Source: Thermoactinospora rubra (lineage in GTDB: Bacteria > Actinomycetota > Actinomycetes > Streptosporangiales > Streptosporangiaceae). Taken from it: DNA of 64,000 nucleotides. A program made the translations under genes and the position numbers. Where the stretch lies: assembly GCF_002093975.1 (NCBI RefSeq), contig NZ_KZ084332.1, positions 6,579 through 70,578 of the forward strand. Direction: 5' to 3'. The notes below the pieces were generated by a model, which did no database searches, was not told the DNA's origin, and saw only the letters and a list, made by a program, of their open reading frames with translations. Of the stretch, positions 46,586-56,298 are shown piece after piece; position 1 is the stretch's first letter, and every line of letters begins with the position of its first letter.

Positions 46586-49500
46586 GCCTGCCGACCGCCT
46601 CCACCATCCGCTGGCAGCCGCTGCGCACCGGCCTGGTGGACCTGTTCTACTACGACGACCAGGAGTTCCGGTTCCGCGATGGGCGCATCCTCTTCCGCGG
46701 CAACAACGGCACCGGCAAGTCGAAGGTGCTGGCGCTGACGCTGCCGTTCCTCCTGGACGGCGAGCTCGCGCCCAGCCGGGTGGAGCCCGACGGCGACCCG
46801 GGCAAGCGCATGGAGTGGAACCTGCTGCTGGGAGGCCGCTACGAGGAACGGCTCGGCTACACCTGGCTGGAGTTCGGCCGGATCACCGAAGACGGCGAGC
46901 ACGCCTACCTCACCGTGGGGTGCGGGCTGAAGGCCGTCAAGGGCAAGGGCATCGCGGATCGCTGGTTCTTCCTGACCTCCCAGCGCGTGGGCGAGGAGCT
47001 GTTCCTCATCGGCAAGAACGGCACCGCGCTCACCCGCGACCGGCTCATCGAGGCGGTCGGCCTGTCCGGCCAGGTGACGCAGACCGCCGAAGGGTACCGC
47101 AGGCTGCTGGACGAGTACCTGTTCCGCCTGGGCCTGGAGCGTTACGAGGCGCTGATCAACCTCCTCATCCAGCTGCGCCAGCCGCAGCTGTCCAAGCGCC
47201 CGGACGAGAAGAAGCTGTCGGCGGCGCTGTCGCAGGCGCTCACCCCGGTCGACCAGGCGCTCATCTCCGACGTCGCCGCCGCCTTCCACGACTTGGAGCA
47301 GCAGCGCGAGGAGCTGGCAGGGCTGCGTGACACACGCGAGCACGTACGCCGTTTCCTGGTCCGCTACCAGCGCTACGCCGCGGTGGCGGCGCGCAGGCAG
47401 AGCGCTGAGCTGCGCTTGGCCCACTCCTCCTACGAGCATGTCAACCGCGACCTGGCCGCGGTGGCCGAGCAGATCGAGCAGGCCGCACAGGCCGAGGCCG
47501 AGGCCGAGGCCCGCGCCGAGCACGCGCGGGACGAGCTGGCCGAACAGGACGCGATCAAGGAGGAGCTGGCGGGCGACTCCCGGATCAAGGATCTGGACGC
47601 GGCCGAGCGCTACGCCGAGGAGGCCGCCAAGGCGGTCGCGACCGCGGTCGAAACAGTGGAACGTGCCCAGGCCACGGCCACGGCCAGGAAGCTCAAGCAC
47701 GAGGAGGCGACGGCCGCGACGGAGCTCAGCCGCCGCACCGTGGCGGCGTGCGAGAGCGGGGCCGCTCCGCTCGCCGAACGCGCCGGGCTGGCCGCGCCGC
47801 ACGCCACCCTCCTGGCGAGCCTCGGCACCGAGCCCGCCCAGCGAGTGGCCGGCCTCGACACAGAACCGGCCGAGGCCGCGACCCGGGTGCCCGACCTCGA
47901 CACGGGACCGGCCGAGGCCGCGATCCGGGCCGCCGCGGACGCACGCGCGACGGCCCTGGCGCACGTCACCCACCTGGCCGAGACGGCAGCGGCACGCGAG
48001 CGTGACCTCATCCAAGCCAGGACCGCCCTGACCAGGCGTGAGGCCGAACGCGACGCGGCCGCCGACCGGCTGGCCAGCGCCAGGGAGGAACTGGCCGCCG
48101 CCGTGTCCGCCCACGTCACCGCCTGGCGCCGCTACGGCCTCGGCCTGCGCGAGACGACACTGCCCGACCCGGAGGAGTACGGCCTGGCCGCGTGGGCCGA
48201 GACCCTCGCCGGGCCGCATCCGGGCGAGCGGGCCCTGCGCGAGGCGGGACAGCGGGCCGCCCAGGAATTGGCGCACGCGCAGGCCGCGGCGACGGCCCGC
48301 CGTGACCAGGCCGAAGCCGCCCTCGCCGAGCTGGAAGCCGAGCGCGACCGGCTGGCGGCCGGCGAACCGGCCCGGCCGCGCCCGCCGTACACCAGGGCGG
48401 AAGGTGTCAGGGACGGGCGGCCCGGCGCGCCGCTGTGGGCGCTCGCCGATTTCCGCGAGGACCTCGACGCCCGCTCCCGGGCAGGGCTGGAGGCCGCGTT
48501 GGAAGCCTCCGGCCTGCTGGACGCCTGGGTCACCCCCGACGGGCGGCTGCTCGACCCCGGCACCCACGACGTGGTCGCGCTGCCCGGCGAGCGGGCCGCC
48601 CGGCCGCTGAGCCAGGCGCTGGTCACCGCCGACCCGGCGGCGCGAGCCGTACTGGACTCCATCGGCGTGGGCGAGCAGGCGGGGCCGTACGTGTGCGCCG
48701 ACGGCAGGTGGCGGCTCGGTCCCCTGCACGGCGCGTGGGACAAACCGGCCGCCGAGTACCTCGGCGCGACCGCCCGCGAGGAGGCCAGGCGGCGGCGGCT
48801 CGCCGAGCTGGCCGCCCTCATTACCGAGGCTGAGCAGGCGCTCACCGACGCGGGGGCCGTCGTCGACACGCTGGCCGCGCGGCAGGAAACCCTGTCGGCC
48901 GAACTGTCCGGGCATCCGCTCGACACGGACGTGCGCGACGCGCACGCGGCGGTCGCCACCGCAGCCGAGCGCCACCAGGACGCGGTGCGGGCAGTGGAGG
49001 AGCAGGCCGAGGAGGTGCGCTGGGCCGAGGACGACCTGGCCGCGGCGGTGGAGGAACGCGACAGGGCGGCCGCCGACACGGCCCTGCCCCCGGACCCGGC
49101 CGGGCTGGCCGAAGTCGGGACGGCGCTGGCGGCATACCGGCAGGCGGTCACCGAGCTGCTGGCCGCCGCGCGCCTGCACGCCGGGAAGCTCGCCGAGGCG
49201 GCCACCTGGGCGAATGAGGCCGACGCGGCAGAGGCGGAGGTGAGCCGGGCACGCGACCAGGAGCGGGATGCCAGGCAGCGGGCGGCGCAGGAGCAGGCGC
49301 GGCTGGAAACCCTGCGGGCCTCGATCGGCGCCTCGGTGGAGGACCTCAGGGCCCGCCTGTCCGAGACCAAGGCCAGGATCTCCGCGCTCACCACTGAGAT
49401 CAAGTCGCTGGAGCAGGCGCACAGGAAGGCGGTGGAGCAGCGCGCCCGAGCCGAGGGGAAGCAGGAGCGGCTCACGGCGGAACTGGCCGCCGCCGTGGAA

Positions 49501-50658
49501 CGCCGCCAGGCGGCGATCGACGCGCTGCGGCGCTTCACCGAGACCGGGTTGCTCGACGTCGCCTGCGAGGTGGAGCGCTCGGGCTCGTGGGCCCCCGACC
49601 CGGCGGTACGGCTGGCACGCAGGATCGAGCAGCTCCTGTCGGACGTCGACGACTCCGACGACGCCTGGCGCAGGGTGCAGGACGAGATCACCCGCCGCTA
49701 CGGCGAGCTGTCGGAGGCGCTGTCCCGGCACGGTCACCACGCCATGGCGGGGCTGGTGGACTGGTTCGTGGTGACCATCCAGTTCCAGGGCAGGGAACGG
49801 CCGCTCGGCGAGCTGACCGAGCTGCTCGACGCCGAGATCGACTACCGTGAGCGCACCCTGACCGCCAGGCAGCGCGAGATCGTCGAAGAGCACCTGGTCA
49901 ACGACGTGGCGGCACACCTCCAGCAGCTCATCGCCGACGCCGAGGAGCAGGTCGCCCAGATGAACCACGAGCTGGAGGAGCGGCCCACCTCGACCGGGAT
50001 GAAGCTGCGGATGTCCTGGATTCCGGCCAAGGACGCGCCCGCCGGGCTGGCCGAGGCCCGCACCAGGCTGCTGCGGCAGGGCGCGGACCTGTGGTCACCG
50101 GCAGACCGCTCGGCCGTCGCCGACTTCCTGCAAGCCCAGATCGAAGCCCAGCGGCGTGAGGACGAACACGGAACCTGGGCCGAGCACCTGCGCCGGGCCC
50201 TGGACTACCGCACCTGGCACACCTTCGTGATCGAGCGTTACCAGGACGGCCGCTGGCGGCCCGCGACCGGCCCGGCCTCCGGCGGCGAGCGGGTGCTCAC
50301 CGTCTCGCTGCCGCTGTTCGCCGCCGCGTCGGCCCACTACCGCTCCGCGCACCCGCACGCGCCCCGCCTGGTGATGCTGGATGAGGCCTTCGCCGGCGTG
50401 GACGACGACGCGCGGGCCAAGTGCCTGGGCTTGCTGACCACGTTCGACCTGGATGTGGCGATGACCAGCGAGCGGGAATGGGGCTTCTACCCCACCGTCC
50501 CCGGCATCGCCACCCACCAGCTGGTGCGGAGAGACGGCATCGACGCGGTTCACGTGACCACCTGGGAATGGGACGGCGTGCAGGCGCAGCGGGTGGAGCG
50601 CGAGACCTCCAGCCGCATGCCTGCCGCACAGGAGAAGCCGGAGGACGGCCTGTGGTGA
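46582..50658 (+). CDS. jetC: JetC of a type II Wadjet system (SMC/MukB-like ATPase, TIGR02680)
   Basis: 1358 residues. The N-terminal head has Walker A FRGNNGTGKSK (about 37-47). Two long heptad-rich coiled coils (about 240-480 and 730-1000) flank a hinge-like middle. The C-terminal head carries the ABC signature PASGGERVLTVSL (about 1231) and Walker B LVMLDEAFAGVDDD (about 1263). This is the loop-extruding motor that senses and compacts plasmid DNA. Near residues 424-451 (47,850-47,935) a 14-residue unit LDTxPAEAAxRxx is tandemly duplicated. ATGA joins it to jetB and GTGA to jetD. Confidence 0.94.
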   Translation: MSLPTASTIRWQPLRTGLVDLFYYDDQEFRFRDGRILFRGNNGTGKSKVLALTLPFLLDGELAPSRVEPDGDPGKRMEWNLLLGGRYEERLGYTWLEFGRITEDGEHAYLTVGCGLKAVKGKGIADRWFFLTSQRVGEELFLIGKNGTALTRDRLIEAVGLSGQVTQTAEGYRRLLDEYLFRLGLERYEALINLLIQLRQPQLSKRPDEKKLSAALSQALTPVDQALISDVAAAFHDLEQQREELAGLRDTREHVRRFLVRYQRYAAVAARRQSAELRLAHSSYEHVNRDLAAVAEQIEQAAQAEAEAEARAEHARDELAEQDAIKEELAGDSRIKDLDAAERYAEEAAKAVATAVETVERAQATATARKLKHEEATAATELSRRTVAACESGAAPLAERAGLAAPHATLLASLGTEPAQRVAGLDTEPAEAATRVPDLDTGPAEAAIRAAADARATALAHVTHLAETAAARERDLIQARTALTRREAERDAAADRLASAREELAAAVSAHVTAWRRYGLGLRETTLPDPEEYGLAAWAETLAGPHPGERALREAGQRAAQELAHAQAAATARRDQAEAALAELEAERDRLAAGEPARPRPPYTRAEGVRDGRPGAPLWALADFREDLDARSRAGLEAALEASGLLDAWVTPDGRLLDPGTHDVVALPGERAARPLSQALVTADPAARAVLDSIGVGEQAGPYVCADGRWRLGPLHGAWDKPAAEYLGATAREEARRRRLAELAALITEAEQALTDAGAVVDTLAARQETLSAELSGHPLDTDVRDAHAAVATAAERHQDAVRAVEEQAEEVRWAEDDLAAAVEERDRAAADTALPPDPAGLAEVGTALAAYRQAVTELLAAARLHAGKLAEAATWANEADAAEAEVSRARDQERDARQRAAQEQARLETLRASIGASVEDLRARLSETKARISALTTEIKSLEQAHRKAVEQRARAEGKQERLTAELAAAVERRQAAIDALRRFTETGLLDVACEVERSGSWAPDPAVRLARRIEQLLSDVDDSDDAWRRVQDEITRRYGELSEALSRHGHHAMAGLVDWFVVTIQFQGRERPLGELTELLDAEIDYRERTLTARQREIVEEHLVNDVAAHLQQLIADAEEQVAQMNHELEERPTSTGMKLRMSWIPAKDAPAGLAEARTRLLRQGADLWSPADRSAVADFLQAQIEAQRREDEHGTWAEHLRRALDYRTWHTFVIERYQDGRWRPATGPASGGERVLTVSLPLFAAASAHYRSAHPHAPRLVMLDEAFAGVDDDARAKCLGLLTTFDLDVAMTSEREWGFYPTVPGIATHQLVRRDGIDAVHVTTWEWDGVQAQRVERETSSRMPAAQEKPEDGLW

Positions 50659-51908
50659 GCGATCCGGCCAGGCTGCGCCGTACTCTCGGCGCACCCGGGC
50701 TGGCACGGGTCTTGTCGCGTCTGGCGGCGCGCATCGAGCACGGCAGGGACTTCTACGCGCCCGTGGTGCTCAGCGACGTCACCGACGTGGAACGCCGGGC
50801 GGTGGCGGCGCTGCTGGGCCGAAGGGACCGGGGCGCGGCTCGCCTCACAGTGCCCCCGCGTGCGGTCGAGGCGGCGCTGCAGCGGGCCGGGATCTGCGAT
50901 GACCTGCACGCGGCCGTGCTCGCCCTGACGGGGCCGGTGCCGGTGCGTGCCGAGGAACGGGCACGCGAGGAGCGGGCGCGGGCGGAACTGCTGGATGTCC
51001 TGTCCGGGTGCCGCCACGCGGGCGAACCGTGGTTCGCCGAGTGGACGGCGGGCCTGATCGCCGACGGCACCCTGACCAAGGCGGTACGGCAGGGCGGCGA
51101 GGTGATCCGCCGGGCGCGTGCCGTCCTGGATCTGCTGCCGTCCGACGCCCGGCCGATCAGCGTGCTGGCCGAGCAGGCCACCGGCGACACCAAGGCGCTG
51201 TCCGGGACACCGCTGGCCAGGCTCGTGGAGCGGGCGCTGGCCGCGCGGGCCGGGACGCCGGTGACCGCGACCGCCGCGGGACGCCGCGCGCTGTGGGAAT
51301 CGGCCGGCGTCATCGTGGACGACCTGGCCAGCCAGGTACTCGTCCTCGGAGTGCGGGCGACCGGGTCGCCGCTGGCGCAGTGGCTGACGGCCGCGGCCGA
51401 GACAGCCACGCCGTTCCGCATCACCTTGCACCAGCTGGCCACCATGCCGCTGCGGATCACCTCGCCGCGGGTGTACGTCTGCGAGAACCCGGCGGTGCTG
51501 CGTGCGGCCGTGGGCGTGGGTCAGGTGGCGCTGATCTGCACGGAAGGGATTCCTTCCCTGGCCTGCCACCGCCTTCTCGCCGCCTGCGCGGGCCGGTCGG
51601 TGTGGTGGCGCGGCGACTTCGACTGGACGGGACTGCGGACCACGGCCGAGGCTCTGGCCAGATACGGAGCCACGCCATGGCGGATGGACGTCGCGACCTA
51701 CGAGCGGGCGCTGAACCGGGGCGAATCGGAGCCGCTGAAGGGCAGCCCGGCCGTCAGCCCGTGGGCGCCGGACCTCGCGGCGCGCATGGCGGCCACCGGC
51801 CGGGCGGTCATGGAGGAGCGGCTCGTCACCGAGCTGGTCGAGGATCTGGTGAAGGAGCCGGGATGCGAGGGTTTCGACGAGGGCGACGAGGGCGACGAGG
51901 CCGGCTGA
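50655..51908 (+). CDS. jetD: JetD of a type II Wadjet system (DUF2399/TIGR02679, Toprim nuclease)
   Basis: 417 residues from GTG 50655 (GTGA overlap with jetC). The C-terminal half is a Toprim-type domain: the metal-binding Glu is in VYVCENPAVL (about 273) and the DxD pair is in WRGDFDWTGL (about 318). The N-terminal part is the winged-helix DUF2399 arm. JetD is the topoisomerase VI-like subunit that cuts captured plasmid DNA. The acidic tail (DEGDEGDEAG) is unusual. Its last 211 bases are antisense to the extended end of the next gene. Confidence 0.92.
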   Translation: MSDPARLRRTLGAPGLARVLSRLAARIEHGRDFYAPVVLSDVTDVERRAVAALLGRRDRGAARLTVPPRAVEAALQRAGICDDLHAAVLALTGPVPVRAEERAREERARAELLDVLSGCRHAGEPWFAEWTAGLIADGTLTKAVRQGGEVIRRARAVLDLLPSDARPISVLAEQATGDTKALSGTPLARLVERALAARAGTPVTATAAGRRALWESAGVIVDDLASQVLVLGVRATGSPLAQWLTAAAETATPFRITLHQLATMPLRITSPRVYVCENPAVLRAAVGVGQVALICTEGIPSLACHRLLAACAGRSVWWRGDFDWTGLRTTAEALARYGATPWRMDVATYERALNRGESEPLKGSPAVSPWAPDLAARMAATGRAVMEERLVTELVEDLVKEPGCEGFDEGDEGDEAG

Positions 51909-52498
51909 TCTCGCGACGACGGCCCCCGCCTCAGGGCGAGCTGGCGTGCGCATTCGTCCGCGAGCCGCGGGTAGCGCCGGGCGATCGCGGCGTAGACGCG
52001 CTCTCTGAGCCGGTCTGTGCCGGCGGCCCTGCCGACCTTGCCGAGCAGCCGATCCGCTGCCTCGTCGTAGCGGGTCGTCGCGTGACGGAGGTAGTTCACG
52101 ATCCATCGATGTAGGGTTTCCGCGTCCACCTGGGACACCGTCGCGGGAGTCGGCAGATGATCACCGCGATCCAGGGCGCGCTCGGCGTCGCGGCGGTTCC
52201 GGTCGAGCAGGGGGACATCGACGGCCAGGTCCTCCACCTGGGCCATCGTCTGGGCGTGCCTGCGCTCCGCGGCGATCAGCGCCGAGCGCGACCGGCGATC
52301 GGCTGCCCGGCGCATGGCGGTGAACCGGTCGGATGACTCGGCCTGCCGTACACGCTCGCTGTCGTAGAGACGCACGGGGGCGGCCGAGCGGAAGACGGGA
52401 TTGGGGCGCAGGGCGTCGGGAGGATCGAGGAGGGCCCGGATCATGGCGGGTGTCCAGCCTCGCTCTCTGAGGTCTTTCACGGTGAGGTACTCGTCCAT
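51698..52498 (-). CDS. Conserved hypothetical protein, 3' end overlapping jetD
   Basis: 266 residues from ATG 52498. I recognise the opening MDEYLTVKDLRERGWTPAMI and the SAAPVRLYDSERV segment from uncharacterised actinobacterial proteins, but know no function. The middle is Arg/Ala-rich helix; a second block, LHRWIVNYLRHATTRYDEAA, ends near DECARQ. The last 70 codons run antisense through jetD and become Ser/Pro low-complexity sequence. The original 3' end was probably replaced when the Wadjet locus arrived beside it. It is translated across the remnant of a PIN toxin frame, which overlaps its first codons. Confidence 0.6.
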   Translation of the reverse strand: MDEYLTVKDLRERGWTPAMIRALLDPPDALRPNPVFRSAAPVRLYDSERVRQAESSDRFTAMRRAADRRSRSALIAAERRHAQTMAQVEDLAVDVPLLDRNRRDAERALDRGDHLPTPATVSQVDAETLHRWIVNYLRHATTRYDEAADRLLGKVGRAAGTDRLRERVYAAIARRYPRLADECARQLALRRGPSSRDQPASSPSSPSSKPSHPGSFTRSSTSSVTSRSSMTARPVAAMRAARSGAHGLTAGLPFSGSDSPRFSARS

Positions 52499-52629
52499 GA
52501 CGGGCAGGGTGGCCGGGCTCCGGCCACCGCCGAGGCGGCGACCTGCGCCACACGTTTGCGTACGTTCTGGCCGATGGGACCTTCGTCTGTCAGGTAGAAG
52601 ACGAGAGCGGAGCAGTCGATGACGATCAA
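52477..52629 (-). pseudogene. Truncated VapC-like PIN-domain toxin
   Basis: A 50-codon frame starts with TTG at 52629, overlapping the antitoxin stop (TTGA). It reads as a PIN-domain N-terminus, IVIDCSALVFYLTDEGPIGQ, with the first catalytic Asp. After NVRKRVAQVAAS it turns into unrelated sequence and stops at 52477, inside the start of the next gene. About two thirds of a normal PIN toxin, with the remaining acidic residues, is missing, so it cannot be active. Confidence 0.65.
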
Positions 52630-52856
52630 CGGCCTGCTCGTCCTTCGTCGATCGCCCCCAGGACGTCATCGACGGAAAGGGATGCGCTCGCCTCCGCCTC
52701 CGCGCGTGCGGTGACCTCGGCCAGCGTGGGTCGCGTCGCTTCACGTGTGATCAGCGTGAGCAAGTACGACTGAAGTGATTTTCCGGCCTGCGCGGCCCGG
52801 CCCTCAAGCGCCTTCAGCGCCTCGTCGGGCACTCGGCGGATGGTGACGTCAGCCAT
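52626..52856 (-). CDS. Ribbon-helix-helix antitoxin (VapB/FitA-like), orphaned
   Basis: 76 residues. The ribbon-helix-helix DNA-binding N-terminus is MADVTIRRVPDEALKALEGR, followed by GKSLQSYLLTLI and a disordered, Ala/Glu-rich toxin-binding tail. The four-base TTGA overlap with a PIN fragment is the usual antitoxin-toxin layout, but the toxin is broken, so this antitoxin is now an orphan. It may still bind its own promoter. Confidence 0.8.
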   Translation of the reverse strand: MADVTIRRVPDEALKALEGRAAQAGKSLQSYLLTLITREATRPTLAEVTARAEAEASASLSVDDVLGAIDEGRAGR

Positions 52857-52993
52857 GGCAGCATGATGGCGTCATTGCTGACGGAATGCCGACGAAACGC
52901 TGATCGCCATACGCATGGCCGCGGCGGGCCGTACGGCATGCGAAGGGAGCGTTGACTCCGGGAGTCCTCGCGGTTACCTTGGCATCATCAAAA

Positions 52994-53016
52994 AGGAAAC
53001 TTTCCTAATAGTTTCC
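52994..53016. promoter_or_regulatory. Operator-like repeat upstream of the chitinase
   Basis: AGGAAACTTTCCT (52994-53006) is a perfect dyad around one base, followed by a further half-site, AGTTTCC (53010-53016). It sits 31-53 bases before the chitinase start. I recall similar AGGAAA/TTTCCT dyads before secreted carbohydrate-active enzyme genes of actinomycetes. A TTGACA follows at 53017-53022 but is too close to the start codon to be an ordinary -35. Confidence 0.5.
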
Positions 53017-53046
53017 TTGACACCCCCCAACATGCCGGAGTACCAC

Positions 53047-54972
<1,926 letters not shown>

Positions 54973-54985
54973 CCGTACGGCGTGG

Positions 54986-55014
54986 CGCCCCCGGCCGGTT
55001 GCCGGTCGGGGGCG
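54986..55014 (+). terminator. Terminator after the chitinase
   Basis: A 13-base stem with one mismatch (54986-54998 against 55002-55014) and a three-base loop lies just after the chitinase stop, followed by a pyrimidine-rich stretch. Confidence 0.7.
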
Positions 55015-55147
55015 TCTGCCTTTCCTGCGAGAGCGCCCGTACGGTTGACCCGACCGGTGTCTGCGGGGTCGCCGGGAATGGCGTGCGGGGCGTGACGGCG
55101 TTTGCAATGATGATCTGGGCAGAGGCGTCATCGGCCAGATATGGGGG

Positions 55148-55810
55148 GTGAGCTTGGTGTCCTACAGTCCGAAGCTTGCCGCGGCACTGTCGGGTGCCAC
55201 GCTTCGCCAGCTGGCCCATTGGCGCAATGCCGGCACGGGTCGTGGAGCTGTGCTCGTCCCCGAGGTCTCCGCCAGGCGGCCGGTGCTCTACTCGTTCCGC
55301 GACCTGGTCGCGTTGCGGACCTGTGTCAAGCTCCGCAACGACGCCTCGCTGCAGAAGATCCGCCGCGCGCTGGACACCTTGCGCGACGACCTGCGGGAAC
55401 GAGAGCACCTGTCGGAGTATCGGCTGGTGGCCGACGGGTCGACGATCTATCTGGTCGAGCCGGGACAAGCGACGGATCTGGTGCACCGCAAGGCCAACAT
55501 CGTGATTCACGAGATGGTCGACGTCTTGCGGCCCTTCTATCGCGACGGGCGGCACATCCCCGACCTGCTGCGACCGCGTGAGCACGTCGCTGTCGATCCC
55601 GCCGTGCGCGGCGGCATACCGGTGATCGAAGGCACCCGCGTGCCGTACGACGAGGTCGCAGGACTCCTGCGCGACGGCGTCCCGGCCGAGCGGATCGCAG
55701 AGTACTACCCGAGCGTGTCGGCCGGCGCCGCGCGTGACGCGGTGGACTTCGCCGACTACGTCGACAGTTACGACCCCCCCAGGGATCACCGTGCGGCTGC
55801 TGCTGGATGA
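55148..55810 (+). CDS. DUF433 antitoxin with N-terminal MerR-like HTH
   Basis: 220 residues from GTG 55148; a second GTG at 55157 has better ribosome spacing (GGTGAG) and may be the true start. The N-terminal part, LSGATLRQLAHWRNAG, resembles a MerR-type helix-turn-helix, and VLYSFRDLVALR fits that family. The C-terminal DUF433 domain reads GGIPVIEGTRVPYDEVAGLL and ERIAEYYPSVS. Such proteins precede DUF5615 PIN-like toxins and are thought to be the antitoxin and repressor. The 20-base overlap with the toxin gene supports this. Confidence 0.85.
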   Translation: MSLVSYSPKLAAALSGATLRQLAHWRNAGTGRGAVLVPEVSARRPVLYSFRDLVALRTCVKLRNDASLQKIRRALDTLRDDLREREHLSEYRLVADGSTIYLVEPGQATDLVHRKANIVIHEMVDVLRPFYRDGRHIPDLLRPREHVAVDPAVRGGIPVIEGTRVPYDEVAGLLRDGVPAERIAEYYPSVSAGAARDAVDFADYVDSYDPPRDHRAAAAG

Positions 55811-56240
55811 GAACGTCCCCCGCCCTCTGCACCGAGTCCTGACCACCTTCGTCCAGCAGCATGAGATTGTTCACCTGCTGGATCTCGACGGCTGGTCAGG
55901 CATCCGGGATGAGGCCCTGTATCCCAAGGCGGCGGCCGAGGGCTTCGATGCCGTGCTGACCAATGACAGCCGCCAGATGCGGCGGCCCCGTGAGGTGGCG
56001 GCTATCGCCGCGTCCGGACTGCATCGGATCGAGTATCCGCAGAAACACCCTGGCCTGGCCGGCATAGGCATGGCGATCGCGACTGTCGCGGCAGGACTGC
56101 CGTGTGCGCTGGCATCGCTCCATGAGGCCGACGGCCAGAGGCTCATCACCTTGCGGGGCGTCGATCCCACACCGGCGAGCCGACTGCAGATCGTCGATCC
56201 GGCTGTGGCGCCGCCGAAGTTCTGGCCGTCGGCCTCGTAG
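55791..56240 (+). CDS. DUF5615 PIN-like toxin
   Basis: 149 residues from GTG 55791 (AGGGA six bases upstream). It opens with VRLLLDENVPRPLHRVL, the DUF5615 signature with the first catalytic acids, and has AVLTNDSRQM as the later acidic site. These PIN-like proteins are predicted RNases. The C-terminal third, after about residue 100, is longer than in the smallest family members. It is translationally coupled to the DUF433 antitoxin. Confidence 0.82.
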   Translation: MRLLLDENVPRPLHRVLTTFVQQHEIVHLLDLDGWSGIRDEALYPKAAAEGFDAVLTNDSRQMRRPREVAAIAASGLHRIEYPQKHPGLAGIGMAIATVAAGLPCALASLHEADGQRLITLRGVDPTPASRLQIVDPAVAPPKFWPSAS

Positions 56241-56251
56241 CCCACCTGTCT

Positions 56252-56287
56252 CTCCCCGTCCGGCACGATGCGCCGCCGGACGGGGAG
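56252..56287. terminator. Bidirectional terminator between toxin and pectin lyase genes
   Basis: A perfect 13-bp stem (CTCCCCGTCCGGC against GCCGGACGGGGAG) with a ten-base loop lies between two convergent genes and should end transcription from both sides. Confidence 0.8.
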
Positions 56288-56298
56288 GGCGTGGTCCC

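Noticed and set aside
46147..49968. A 1273-residue minus-strand frame opposite jetC
   Set aside because: It mirrors the SMC-like gene and gives repetitive Gln/Leu/Gly/Arg sequence with no ribosome site; a composition shadow.
53017..53022. TTGACA as the -35 box of the chitinase promoter
   Set aside because: With 17-base spacing the -10 would overlap the start codon and put the transcript start inside the gene.
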